Assembly: GCF_001435095.1 (NCBI RefSeq) | Contig: NZ_AZFC01000036.1 | Coordinates: 62,001-126,000, forward strand | Direction: 5' to 3' | DNA from: Levilactobacillus spicheri DSM 15429 | GTDB lineage: Bacteria > Bacillota > Bacilli > Lactobacillales > Lactobacillaceae | Length of the DNA: 64,000 bases | Part shown: positions 37,219 through 44,615 of the stretch, in pieces | How positions within the stretch are numbered: the first letter of the stretch is position 1 | How the letters are laid out: each line of letters begins with the position of its first letter | The notes under the pieces: generated by a model | Seen by the model: only the letters and a program-made list of their open reading frames with translations | The model's database searches: none | Told to the model about the DNA's origin: nothing | Position numbers and translations under genes: made by a program

Positions 37219-37746
37219 CTACTTCGCCTCGCTTTGATCTTTCGATGCCGGGTTATCCGGGTCATCGTGGTGTTCCTTGAGTTTATCTTTGTCTAGAATA
37301 TCCTTGAGTTCGTTGAAGAAGACACCGGTATCCTTAAATTGCCGGTAGACGCTCGCAAAGCGGATGTAGGCGATCTCGTCAACGTCGACCAACCGGTTCA
37401 TGACGTACTCACCGATCACCTGACTGGAGATCTCGTTGACCCCCAACGCGCGGATCTTGTTCTCGACCTCGTCGACGATCTGGGTCATGGCGTCCATGCC
37501 TACCGGGCGCTTCTCGGCCGACCGAATGATGCCCCGGAGAATCTTCTCCCGGTTGAACTCTTCGCGAGTCCCGTTCTTCTTAATTACCAAGAGCGGCGTC
37601 ACTTCGACGCGCTCAAACGTTGTGAACCGAAAGCCACAGCTCTCGCACTCACGACGGCGGCGAATCACACGACCGTCAGCAGTCGGTCGACTGTCGACGA
37701 CGCGGGACCCATTGTGATGACAGTGCGGACACTGCATATTGGTCAC
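37219..37746 (-). CDS. nrdR: Transcriptional repressor NrdR
   Basis: 175 aa. [20 protein letters not shown] and [15 protein letters not shown] form the four-Cys zinc ribbon; the ATP-cone follows ([20 protein letters not shown]). It represses ribonucleotide reductase genes by sensing ATP/dATP. The C-terminal 20 residues are an acidic, lysine-rich extension. No nrd genes or clear NrdR boxes are seen here. Confidence 0.96.
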   Translation of the reverse strand: MTNMQCPHCHHNGSRVVDSRPTADGRVIRRRRECESCGFRFTTFERVEVTPLLVIKKNGTREEFNREKILRGIIRSAEKRPVGMDAMTQIVDEVENKIRALGVNEISSQVIGEYVMNRLVDVDEIAYIRFASVYRQFKDTGVFFNELKDILDKDKLKEHHDDPDNPASKDQSEAK

Positions 37747-37747
37747 C

Positions 37748-38368
37748 TCATTTTAACTGATTCGTTTTTCCAAATTTATTCGTGTCAAGCCATTTTACCA
37801 CTTGTTGGCGCGTTTGGGTAATGTCGCCGTCGTTATCGATGACCACGTCGGCCAGCGCCACCTTCTGGTCTAACGGCCATTGCCGGTCGATGCGGGCCTG
37901 GGCATCGGCGGCCGATAGCTGGTTACGGGCCATCAGCCGGGCCTTCTGGTGGGCCGCCGAGGTGGCGACCACCATGATGTGGTCCACCAGGTGCTGCAGG
38001 TACCCCACCTCAAAGAGCGTCGGTGCATCGATCACCACGACCGGGACCCGTTTCGCGCGGTAGTCCGCCAAATGCCGGCGAATCTCCGCTTGGATCAGGG
38101 GCGTGGTGATGGCGTCCAGGCGTTCGAGCTGGTCGGGGTGGTGAAACACCAGTTGGCCCAAGCGGTGCCGGTCCAGCGTCCCATCGGCCTGCAGGTACTC
38201 GGACCCAAAGGTGGTCGTAATGGCCTGCAGTCCCGGCGTTCCCGGGGCCACGACGACCCGGGCCAGCGTGTCGGCGTCAATGATGGGAATCCCCGCTTGA
38301 CGGAGCCACTCGCTGACCGTCGACTTGCCCGTCGCGATGCCCCCGGTCAGTCCCCAGACCTCAGTCAT
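37748..38368 (-). CDS. coaE: Dephospho-CoA kinase
   Basis: 206 aa. P-loop [16 protein letters not shown] with the catalytic Asp and the later LFEVGYL and [17 protein letters not shown]. It phosphorylates dephospho-CoA, the last step of CoA synthesis. The ATG at 38368 ([10 protein letters not shown]) overlaps the mutM stop by 8 bases and lies behind AGGGGGT; I reject an in-frame ATG seven codons upstream. Confidence 0.95.
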   Translation of the reverse strand: MTEVWGLTGGIATGKSTVSEWLRQAGIPIIDADTLARVVVAPGTPGLQAITTTFGSEYLQADGTLDRHRLGQLVFHHPDQLERLDAITTPLIQAEIRRHLADYRAKRVPVVVIDAPTLFEVGYLQHLVDHIMVVATSAAHQKARLMARNQLSAADAQARIDRQWPLDQKVALADVVIDNDGDITQTRQQVVKWLDTNKFGKTNQLK

Positions 38369-39221
38369 TGTCCAGGACCCCCTGCGCATCGGGCGGCAGC
38401 GGCTGACAGTGCGGACAGAAGTGGGTCCCCCGTTGGGCCACCTTGATCTTCACGATCTCGGTGCCACACCGTTCGCAGGGTTCACCCTCGTGACCGTAGA
38501 CGTGCAGGTCGTTTTGAAAGTGCCCCGCATCCCCGAAGGCCGTCGAGAACGAGTGCACGGTGGTCCCGTGCCCCGCAATCGCCTTTTGAATCTCCTGAAT
38601 GATGTTCTGCCGCAGCGTCTCCAGCTGCTCCTCGGTCAGCGTATCGACCGGGGTCAACGGGTTGATCTTCGACAACCAGAGCACCTCGTCGGCGTAGATG
38701 TTGCCCAAGCCGGCGATGCGCGATTGGTCTAATAGAAACGGCTTGATGATTTTGTGGGACTTCCCGAAGATTTGGCGCATGTAGGCCAACGTCAGCGTCT
38801 GTTCGGTGGGTTCCGGCCCCATCTTCGCCAACGACGGCAGGGCCGCCGCCTCGGTCCCGGTCGGCACCAGCCGCATCCGGCCGAACTTGCGGGTATCGGT
38901 GTAGCGCAGCTCGCGCTGGTCGGTCAAGTGGAAGATGACGTGGGTGTGCTTGGTTACCGGGCTGCCCTCCGGCTGCACGTCGTACTTGCCCTCCATACGG
39001 AGATGGGAAATCATCGTGAGGTCGCCACTGAACCGAAACAGCAGGTACTTGCCCCGCCGATCAATCTTTTCGATCTTGCGGCCAATCAGTTCGGCCGTAA
39101 AGACCTCGGCGTCCGGGGTGACCATCTTGGGGTACAGGACCTCCACGTGGTCAATGGTGGCGCCCTGGACCAGTTGGGTCAGCCCCCGGCGCACCGTTTC
39201 AACTTCTGGTAATTCTGGCAT
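38361..39221 (-). CDS. mutM: Formamidopyrimidine-DNA glycosylase
   Basis: 286 aa. The catalytic N-terminus MPELPEVETVRRGL has Pro2 and Glu3, the H2TH region includes AGLGNIYADEVLW, and the zinc finger is CERCG ... FCPHC. It removes 8-oxoguanine and nicks the DNA. Located between polA and coaE, forming a repair block. Confidence 0.97.
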   Translation of the reverse strand: MPELPEVETVRRGLTQLVQGATIDHVEVLYPKMVTPDAEVFTAELIGRKIEKIDRRGKYLLFRFSGDLTMISHLRMEGKYDVQPEGSPVTKHTHVIFHLTDQRELRYTDTRKFGRMRLVPTGTEAAALPSLAKMGPEPTEQTLTLAYMRQIFGKSHKIIKPFLLDQSRIAGLGNIYADEVLWLSKINPLTPVDTLTEEQLETLRQNIIQEIQKAIAGHGTTVHSFSTAFGDAGHFQNDLHVYGHEGEPCERCGTEIVKIKVAQRGTHFCPHCQPLPPDAQGVLDND

Positions 39222-39243
39222 GTTATCGCCCTTTCTTCTCCGG

Positions 39244-41901
39244 TTACTTCAAGTCGTACCAGGTCGGTCCGTAGTGGCTCTCCACCTTCAGCGGAATCTC
39301 GAGCGGCACGGCGGAATCCATGATTTTCGGAACCAGCTTCTCCAGCGTCGGGATCTCATCGGCCGGGGCCTCAAAGATCAGCTCATCGTGGACTTGCAGC
39401 AGCATGGTCGCTTGCAGGTCCTTGATGGCGTCCTCCATCCGGATCATCGCGATCTTGATGATGTCGGCGGCGCTCCCCTGGATCGGCGTGTTCATGGCCG
39501 TCCGTTCGGCAAAGGACCGTTGGTTAAAGTTCCGCGAGTTGATGTCCGGCAAGTACCGGCGGCGGTGGGCAATCGTTTCGACGTAGCCCTTCTCGTGGGC
39601 CACCTGGACCATGTGTTCCGTGTACGCCTTCACACCGGGGTACTCCTCGAAGTAGGTATCGATGAATTGCTTGGCCTGCTTGCGGGTGATGCCGATGTTT
39701 TGCGACAGCCCAAAGTCACTGATGCCATACACGATTCCAAAGTTGACGGCCTTGGCCTGCCGCCGAATGTTCGGCGTGACCTCGTCATCCGGTCCCAGCT
39801 TAAAGATCCGCCGGGCCGTGGCCGCGTGGATATCTTCGCCCTCACGGAAGGCTTCCTGCATGTTGGCATCGTGACTCATGTGCGCCAGCACGCGCAGTTC
39901 GATCTGGGAGTAGTCGGACGAGAAAATCTGCCAGCCCGGGTGCCGGGGCACGAAGGCCTTGCGAATCCCTTTGCCCTCTTCGGTCCGGACGGGGATGTTC
40001 TGCAGGTTCGGGTCGACCGAGGACAGCCGTCCGGTCTGCGTCAGCGTCTGCAGGTACCGGGTGTGGACCTTGTGATCATCGGGATGGATGACCTTGAGCA
40101 GACCCTCGACGTAGGTCGATTGAATCTTGGCGATCTTCCGGTACTTCAAGATATTCTCGGCAATTGGAGCGTCGGCCGCGAGCTTTTCCAGCACACCGAC
40201 CGCCGTCGAGTACCCCGTCTTGGTCTTCTTCAGAACCGGCAACTTCATTTTTTCAAATAAGATGTGGCCCAATTGCTTGGGCGAACCGATGTTAAATTCT
40301 TCGCCGGCCTCGTTGTAGATGGTCTGCTCGATCTCGGCCAGTTGCTCGCTAAACTTGCTGCCCATCGCGTGGAGCTCGTCGGCGTCGACCGTGATTCCGG
40401 CAATCTCCATCCGAGCCAGCACGAAGGCCATGGGCAATTCGATGTTGCGGTACAGGTCGGCCTGGTCATTTTCGGTCAGGTCCTTGAAGAGCTGGGCCTT
40501 CAAGTGTTCGATGGCCCGGGTCTTCCGGGCGAGGTGCTTGAAGAAGACGGCATCGTCACTGGGAATCGCCCGCTTGGCCCCGCGCCCGTACACGTCCTCG
40601 TCGGTCTCGACCTGATCATAACCGTGCTCGGCGGCCACGCGCCCCAGGTCGTTACTGTTGTCGTAGGTGTTCAACAGATAAGAGCACAGCAGGATGTCGC
40701 CGTCGACACCGGCCAGCGTGATGCCCAACCGGTTCAGGCCGACGTAAGTACGTTTCGCGTCAAAGACCTGCTTCTTCACCTGAGCATCCGCCAACAAGTC
40801 CTTGAGCGGTGCTCGTTGCAGCAGCTGGGTGTCGCGGCTGACCCACCAGTGCTCCTGCTGGCCGATTGCAAACCCGACGAAGTCCGCCAGGTGGTAGTTA
40901 TCGCCGTCCATTTCCAGGTAGAAGGCGCACTCGTCCGTGATGTCGATGCTCTCCAGGTTATCCGCCGTCAAGACGGTGTAGTCAATGTCCTGCAGACCGG
41001 GCACGGCCGCGGGGGCCTCGCCGTCGATCGACAACTTCTTCAAGAAGGTCCGAAAGTCCATCTGTTGGTAGAAGGCGACCAGGGCATCCATGTCCGGTCC
41101 CTGATACGTCAGGTCACTCAGCTGCAGGTCGACCGGGGCGTCGCGGTTAATGGTCGCCAGCTTCTTGGATAAGAGGGCGTTATCGTGGTCCTCCACCAGG
41201 TGTTCCTTCAGCTTCTTCGCGGTGATCTCATCGATGTGATCGTAAACGCCCTCGACACTGCCGTACTGGGTGATCAGGTCCACGGCCCGCTTGGGGCCCA
41301 CCCCGGCGACCCCGGGATAGTTATCGGAGGTGTCACCCTGGAGCCCCTTGATGTCGATGATCTGTTCGGGGGTCACGCCCATCTTTTCCTTCACGTAGGC
41401 CGGGGTGTAGTGCTCGATCTCACTGACCCCCTTCTTGGAGATGGCGACCGTGGTGTGGTCGTTAGCCAGCTGGGTCAGATCCCGGTCCCCGGTCACGATG
41501 GTCGTGGTGAAGCCATCCGCTTCGGCCCGCTTGGCCATGGTCCCGATGATGTCGTCGGCTTCGTAATCGGGAAGCTCGTAGGTCTTGATCCCCCGTGCTG
41601 CCAAGAGTTGCTTCAAGTACGGGAACTGCTCGGACAGCTCCGGCGCGGTCTTGGCCCGGCCGCCCTTGTAGTCGTCGTACATCTTGGTCCGGAAGGTCAC
41701 CTTCCCCGCGTCAAATGCCACCAGCGCGTGGGTCGGCTGCACGTTCGTCAACATGGTTTCAAGCATGGTGTTGAAGCCGTAAATGGCATTGGTGTGTAAC
41801 CCCTCACCGTTCGTAAACCGGCCCAGGGACGTATACAGGGCAAAAAACGCCTTAAACGCCACACTGTTACCGTCGATCAATAATAATCGTTTCTCCGCCA
41901 T
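39244..41901 (-). CDS. polA: DNA polymerase I
   Basis: 885 aa. A 5'-3' exonuclease domain (about 1-290, with LLLIDGNSVAFKAFFAL and GDRDLTQL) precedes a proofreading-like domain whose DxE metal ligands are not evident (AFYLEMDGDNYHLADF), then the family A polymerase with DYSQIELRVLAHMS, RRQAKAVNFGIVYG and LLQVHDELIFE. Proofreading is probably absent, as in many Gram-positive PolA. First gene of polA-mutM-coaE-nrdR-dnaB-dnaI. A TAAAAT box with weak -35 lies at 41956-41961. Confidence 0.97.
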   Translation of the reverse strand: MAEKRLLLIDGNSVAFKAFFALYTSLGRFTNGEGLHTNAIYGFNTMLETMLTNVQPTHALVAFDAGKVTFRTKMYDDYKGGRAKTAPELSEQFPYLKQLLAARGIKTYELPDYEADDIIGTMAKRAEADGFTTTIVTGDRDLTQLANDHTTVAISKKGVSEIEHYTPAYVKEKMGVTPEQIIDIKGLQGDTSDNYPGVAGVGPKRAVDLITQYGSVEGVYDHIDEITAKKLKEHLVEDHDNALLSKKLATINRDAPVDLQLSDLTYQGPDMDALVAFYQQMDFRTFLKKLSIDGEAPAAVPGLQDIDYTVLTADNLESIDITDECAFYLEMDGDNYHLADFVGFAIGQQEHWWVSRDTQLLQRAPLKDLLADAQVKKQVFDAKRTYVGLNRLGITLAGVDGDILLCSYLLNTYDNSNDLGRVAAEHGYDQVETDEDVYGRGAKRAIPSDDAVFFKHLARKTRAIEHLKAQLFKDLTENDQADLYRNIELPMAFVLARMEIAGITVDADELHAMGSKFSEQLAEIEQTIYNEAGEEFNIGSPKQLGHILFEKMKLPVLKKTKTGYSTAVGVLEKLAADAPIAENILKYRKIAKIQSTYVEGLLKVIHPDDHKVHTRYLQTLTQTGRLSSVDPNLQNIPVRTEEGKGIRKAFVPRHPGWQIFSSDYSQIELRVLAHMSHDANMQEAFREGEDIHAATARRIFKLGPDDEVTPNIRRQAKAVNFGIVYGISDFGLSQNIGITRKQAKQFIDTYFEEYPGVKAYTEHMVQVAHEKGYVETIAHRRRYLPDINSRNFNQRSFAERTAMNTPIQGSAADIIKIAMIRMEDAIKDLQATMLLQVHDELIFEAPADEIPTLEKLVPKIMDSAVPLEIPLKVESHYGPTWYDLK

Positions 41902-42106
41902 AATGGGCTCCTTTCACGCGACACGGTTCCCGTCGCGTTCGTCTATTCTGGGTCTATTTTACCAAAAATCCCCCTAAATCCGAAACAAAACCTAGGTCCT
42001 GGTGAAAAGTTTCCGGGACGGGGTCAAATTGAGGGCCATCTAACACGCGTTGCCCTCCGTAGAACGGGTCGCCGGCTTGCACCGTAGCCTCATGATTTCG
42101 GCCCAT

Positions 42107-42137
42107 GAAAAAAGCCCCGACCGTAGCCGGGACTTTC
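42107..42137 (-). terminator. Terminator of the Bax-inhibitor-like gene
   Basis: AAAGTCCCGG / TCGGGGCTTTTTT hairpin. Its sequence GCCCCGACCG-AG-CG-GACT is shared with the greA terminator at 6668. Confidence 0.85.
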
Positions 42138-42151
42138 GTGGTATCTCATCC

Positions 42152-42856
42152 TTAGTCGCGGTTGCCGCCACCAAAGATACCGATGATTTGTAAGATTTGT
42201 AAGAACAGGTTCACAAAGTCCAGGTACAGTTGTAAGGCCCCGGTAACGGCTAATCCGGTCGTGGAGACCTGGTCACCGTATTGCAGGTACATCTTCTGCA
42301 TCTTTTGCGTGTCCCAAGCCGTCAAGGCGGCAAAGATGATCACGGCAACGAACGAGAAGATCAGGGCCAACAACGTGCTCTTCATGAAGATGTTAATGAC
42401 CATGGCCACGATCAACCCGATCAGCGCGGCCGTGGCTTGGGTCCCGACCTTGGACAGGTCCCGCTTAGTGGTCATCCCGATGACCGCCATGGTAATGAAG
42501 ACGGCGGCACTGGAGACAAACGCCTGCGCCATCGCCGTTTGCGTGTAGATCAACGCGTACGTCGATATCACGGCACCGGTAATCACCGCGTAGACCATCA
42601 GGCCCCCAAAGGCCACGGTCGGCCGCTTCATGGATTGGGCACTGATCACGAACGGCAAGATGAACCAAACGATCAATCCGATCAGCATGCTGCTGCCACG
42701 CATGGCGTAGGCACTCCCAGATGCAACCATATAGTAAGCTGTCGCCGCGGAAACTAATACGGCTAACCCCATCCAACCAAACATCTTGGTCAGAAAACTA
42801 TTCAGGCCAACCTGGGTATTAATTGTCTCGCGGGGCTGTTGTTGAAAATTATTCAT
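42152..42856 (-). CDS. Bax inhibitor-1/YccA family membrane protein
   Basis: 234 aa with seven hydrophobic helices and the C-terminal YLDFVNLFLQILQIIGIFGGGNRD typical of the TMBIM/BI-1 family; Asp pairs in ALTAWDTQKM and the C-terminal region match the pH-gated cation-leak site of YetJ. Probably a calcium leak or stress-related membrane protein; the role in lactobacilli is not established. Own promoter and terminator. Confidence 0.92.
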   Translation of the reverse strand: MNNFQQQPRETINTQVGLNSFLTKMFGWMGLAVLVSAATAYYMVASGSAYAMRGSSMLIGLIVWFILPFVISAQSMKRPTVAFGGLMVYAVITGAVISTYALIYTQTAMAQAFVSSAAVFITMAVIGMTTKRDLSKVGTQATAALIGLIVAMVINIFMKSTLLALIFSFVAVIIFAALTAWDTQKMQKMYLQYGDQVSTTGLAVTGALQLYLDFVNLFLQILQIIGIFGGGNRD

Positions 42857-42935
42857 AAAACGCTCCTTCTTTCAAATCAATTCCCGACTTAGCTACCACT
42901 ACGAATAGTAGCCACCTCTAAGGTTACTGGAATAC

Positions 42936-42965
42936 ATTCTAGCAAATCTCCCTGCAAAGGGCCAA
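42936..42965 (-). promoter_or_regulatory. Promoter of the Bax-inhibitor-like gene
   Basis: Minus-strand TTGGCC (42960-42965), 18-base spacer and TAGAAT (42936-42941) with a TGC extension. It leaves a leader of about 75 bases. Confidence 0.6.
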
Positions 42966-43000
42966 TAATCTATCCGAAAGTAAGTGAAATTTAAGGTTCC

Positions 43001-43079
43001 CGGAGCGGCGCGGCCTGTGACCATCGGCGGTCACCGCCGCTTGTTTTGCGCAGCGGGGCCGTGCCGACCACAGGCTCCG
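43001..43079. repeat. GC-rich structured element between murC and the Bax-inhibitor-like gene
   Basis: CGGAGC with GCTCCG and CCTGTG with CACAGG form an outer stem; GGCGGTCACCGCC (43026-43038) forms an inner hairpin. It lies between the murC terminator and the next promoter. Function unknown. Confidence 0.4.
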
Positions 43080-43093
43080 CAGTCGTTTGCGCC

Positions 43094-43129
43094 AAAAAGG
43101 CCATCCCGCAAGCACTGCCGGATGGCCTT
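43094..43129 (-). terminator. murC terminator
   Basis: AAGGCCATCC / GGATGGCCTT hairpin with TTTTT on the minus strand. Confidence 0.85.
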
Positions 43130-43141
43130 CGAACCGTTTAA

Positions 43142-44473
43142 TTAGTTATTCTTCAAAGATAAGTGACTCAACAGGTCTTCGTAGGCCCGTTCGTACTTTT
43201 GCACGTCCCCGGCACCCATGAAGACGACAACAGCATCGTGGTAGTCCAATAGCGGCGACATGTTGTCGACCGTCAGGATTTCGCCACCCTTGGAGATCTT
43301 GGCAGCGAGGTCCTTACTGGAGACCGCCCCTTGCGTTTCCCGCGCGGAGCTAAAGATGTTGGTCAGGTAGACCTTGTCGGCCAGGTTCAGGCTCTTGGCA
43401 AAGTCGTCCATCAGCGCAATCGTCCGGCTGAAGGTGTGTGGCTGGAAGACCGCGATGATCTCCTTGTCAGGATACTTTTGCCGTGCGGCATCCAGGGTCG
43501 CCTTGATTTCGGATGGATGGTGCGCGTAGTCGTCGATGATCGTCATGTCGGCCATCTTCCGTTCCGTGAACCGACGCTTAACACCCTTGAAGTCGGCCAG
43601 TTCACGCTTGATTTCGTCCATGTTGACCTTTTCGAAGTAGGACACGGCGATGACGGCCAGACTGTTCAGCACGTTGTGTTCCCCGAACAGGTGAATCTCA
43701 AAGTTGCCTAAGAGCTTGCCATCGTGGTACACGTCGAAGTTGGAGCCGGTCGTGGAACGCTTGATGTTCTTGGCTTGGAAGTCGTCCCGGTCGCTGGTCC
43801 CGTAGTAGTAAACGGGCACGTCGGTCTTGAGCTTCCGCAATTCGGGATCGTCCCCCCAGGCAAAGATGCCCTTCTTGACTTGGTTGGCCCAGGTCTCAAA
43901 GGCACTGTACACGTCGTCGATGCCCGTGTAGTAATCGGGGTGGTCGAAGTCGATGTTGGTCATGATGGCGTAGTCCGGGCTGGTCGCCAGGAAGTGCCGC
44001 CGGTATTCGTCGGCTTCGTACACGAAGAACCGTGCGTTGGGCGTCCCTTTCCCGGTCCCATCACCAATCAGATAAGAGGTCGGTGCAATGCCGCTCAATA
44101 CGTGGGACAGCAGACCGGTCGTGCTGGTCTTCCCGTGGGCCCCGGCTACCCCGATACTGGTGTAGCCTTCGATTAAGTGACCTAAGAACTCATGGTACCG
44201 GTAGACCGGTAACCCCATTTCGCGAGCCTTCTTGATTTCAGGATGATCATCCGTAAAGGAGTTCCCCGCGATGACCGTTAACCCTTCGTGGATGTTGGCT
44301 TCGTCAAAAGGCATGACCTTAATCTTCGCCTGTTCCAATCCCCGTTGGGTAAACGTGTATTGCGTGATGTCTGAGCCCTGAACTTGAAAACCCTTATCAT
44401 GTAAAATCAGGGCAAGGGCACTCATCCCTGATCCTTTAATTCCGACAAAATGGTACACCGTTGCGTTATCCAT
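43142..44473 (-). CDS. murC: UDP-N-acetylmuramate--L-alanine ligase
   Basis: 443 aa. N-terminal [14 protein letters not shown] nucleotide-binding motif, central ATP motif GAHGKTSTT, and the C-terminal Mur ligase domain ([22 protein letters not shown]). It adds L-Ala to UDP-MurNAc, the first stem-peptide step. ATG at 44473 (MDNATVYHF) has GAGGATC upstream. Downstream of the SftA-like translocase, as in Bacillus. Confidence 0.97.
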   Translation of the reverse strand: MDNATVYHFVGIKGSGMSALALILHDKGFQVQGSDITQYTFTQRGLEQAKIKVMPFDEANIHEGLTVIAGNSFTDDHPEIKKAREMGLPVYRYHEFLGHLIEGYTSIGVAGAHGKTSTTGLLSHVLSGIAPTSYLIGDGTGKGTPNARFFVYEADEYRRHFLATSPDYAIMTNIDFDHPDYYTGIDDVYSAFETWANQVKKGIFAWGDDPELRKLKTDVPVYYYGTSDRDDFQAKNIKRSTTGSNFDVYHDGKLLGNFEIHLFGEHNVLNSLAVIAVSYFEKVNMDEIKRELADFKGVKRRFTERKMADMTIIDDYAHHPSEIKATLDAARQKYPDKEIIAVFQPHTFSRTIALMDDFAKSLNLADKVYLTNIFSSARETQGAVSSKDLAAKISKGGEILTVDNMSPLLDYHDAVVVFMGAGDVQKYERAYEDLLSHLSLKNN

Positions 44474-44615
44474 TAAATGATCCTCTTTTCTACTCAACTC
44501 AGTCCGATTCCAAGAAACCCATATAGACCCGTTTGAGCTGCTCTGTTTTTATTTTAGCATATCCCCCACCCCCATAAAAGAACTGGGGGCTCAATCCACG
44601 TGAGGCCTATTCATT

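Noticed and set aside
38935-40260. Long open frame (441 codons) antisense to mutM and polA, and similar antisense frames over leuS, yfhO and pheT
   Set aside because: GC-rich codon bias in the true genes creates long stop-free antisense frames; none has a ribosome binding site, promoter or family motif, and the sense genes are complete.
43001-43079. tRNA-like cloverleaf
   Set aside because: No TPsiC or D-loop consensus and no acceptor end; stems are bulged and the arm sizes are wrong.
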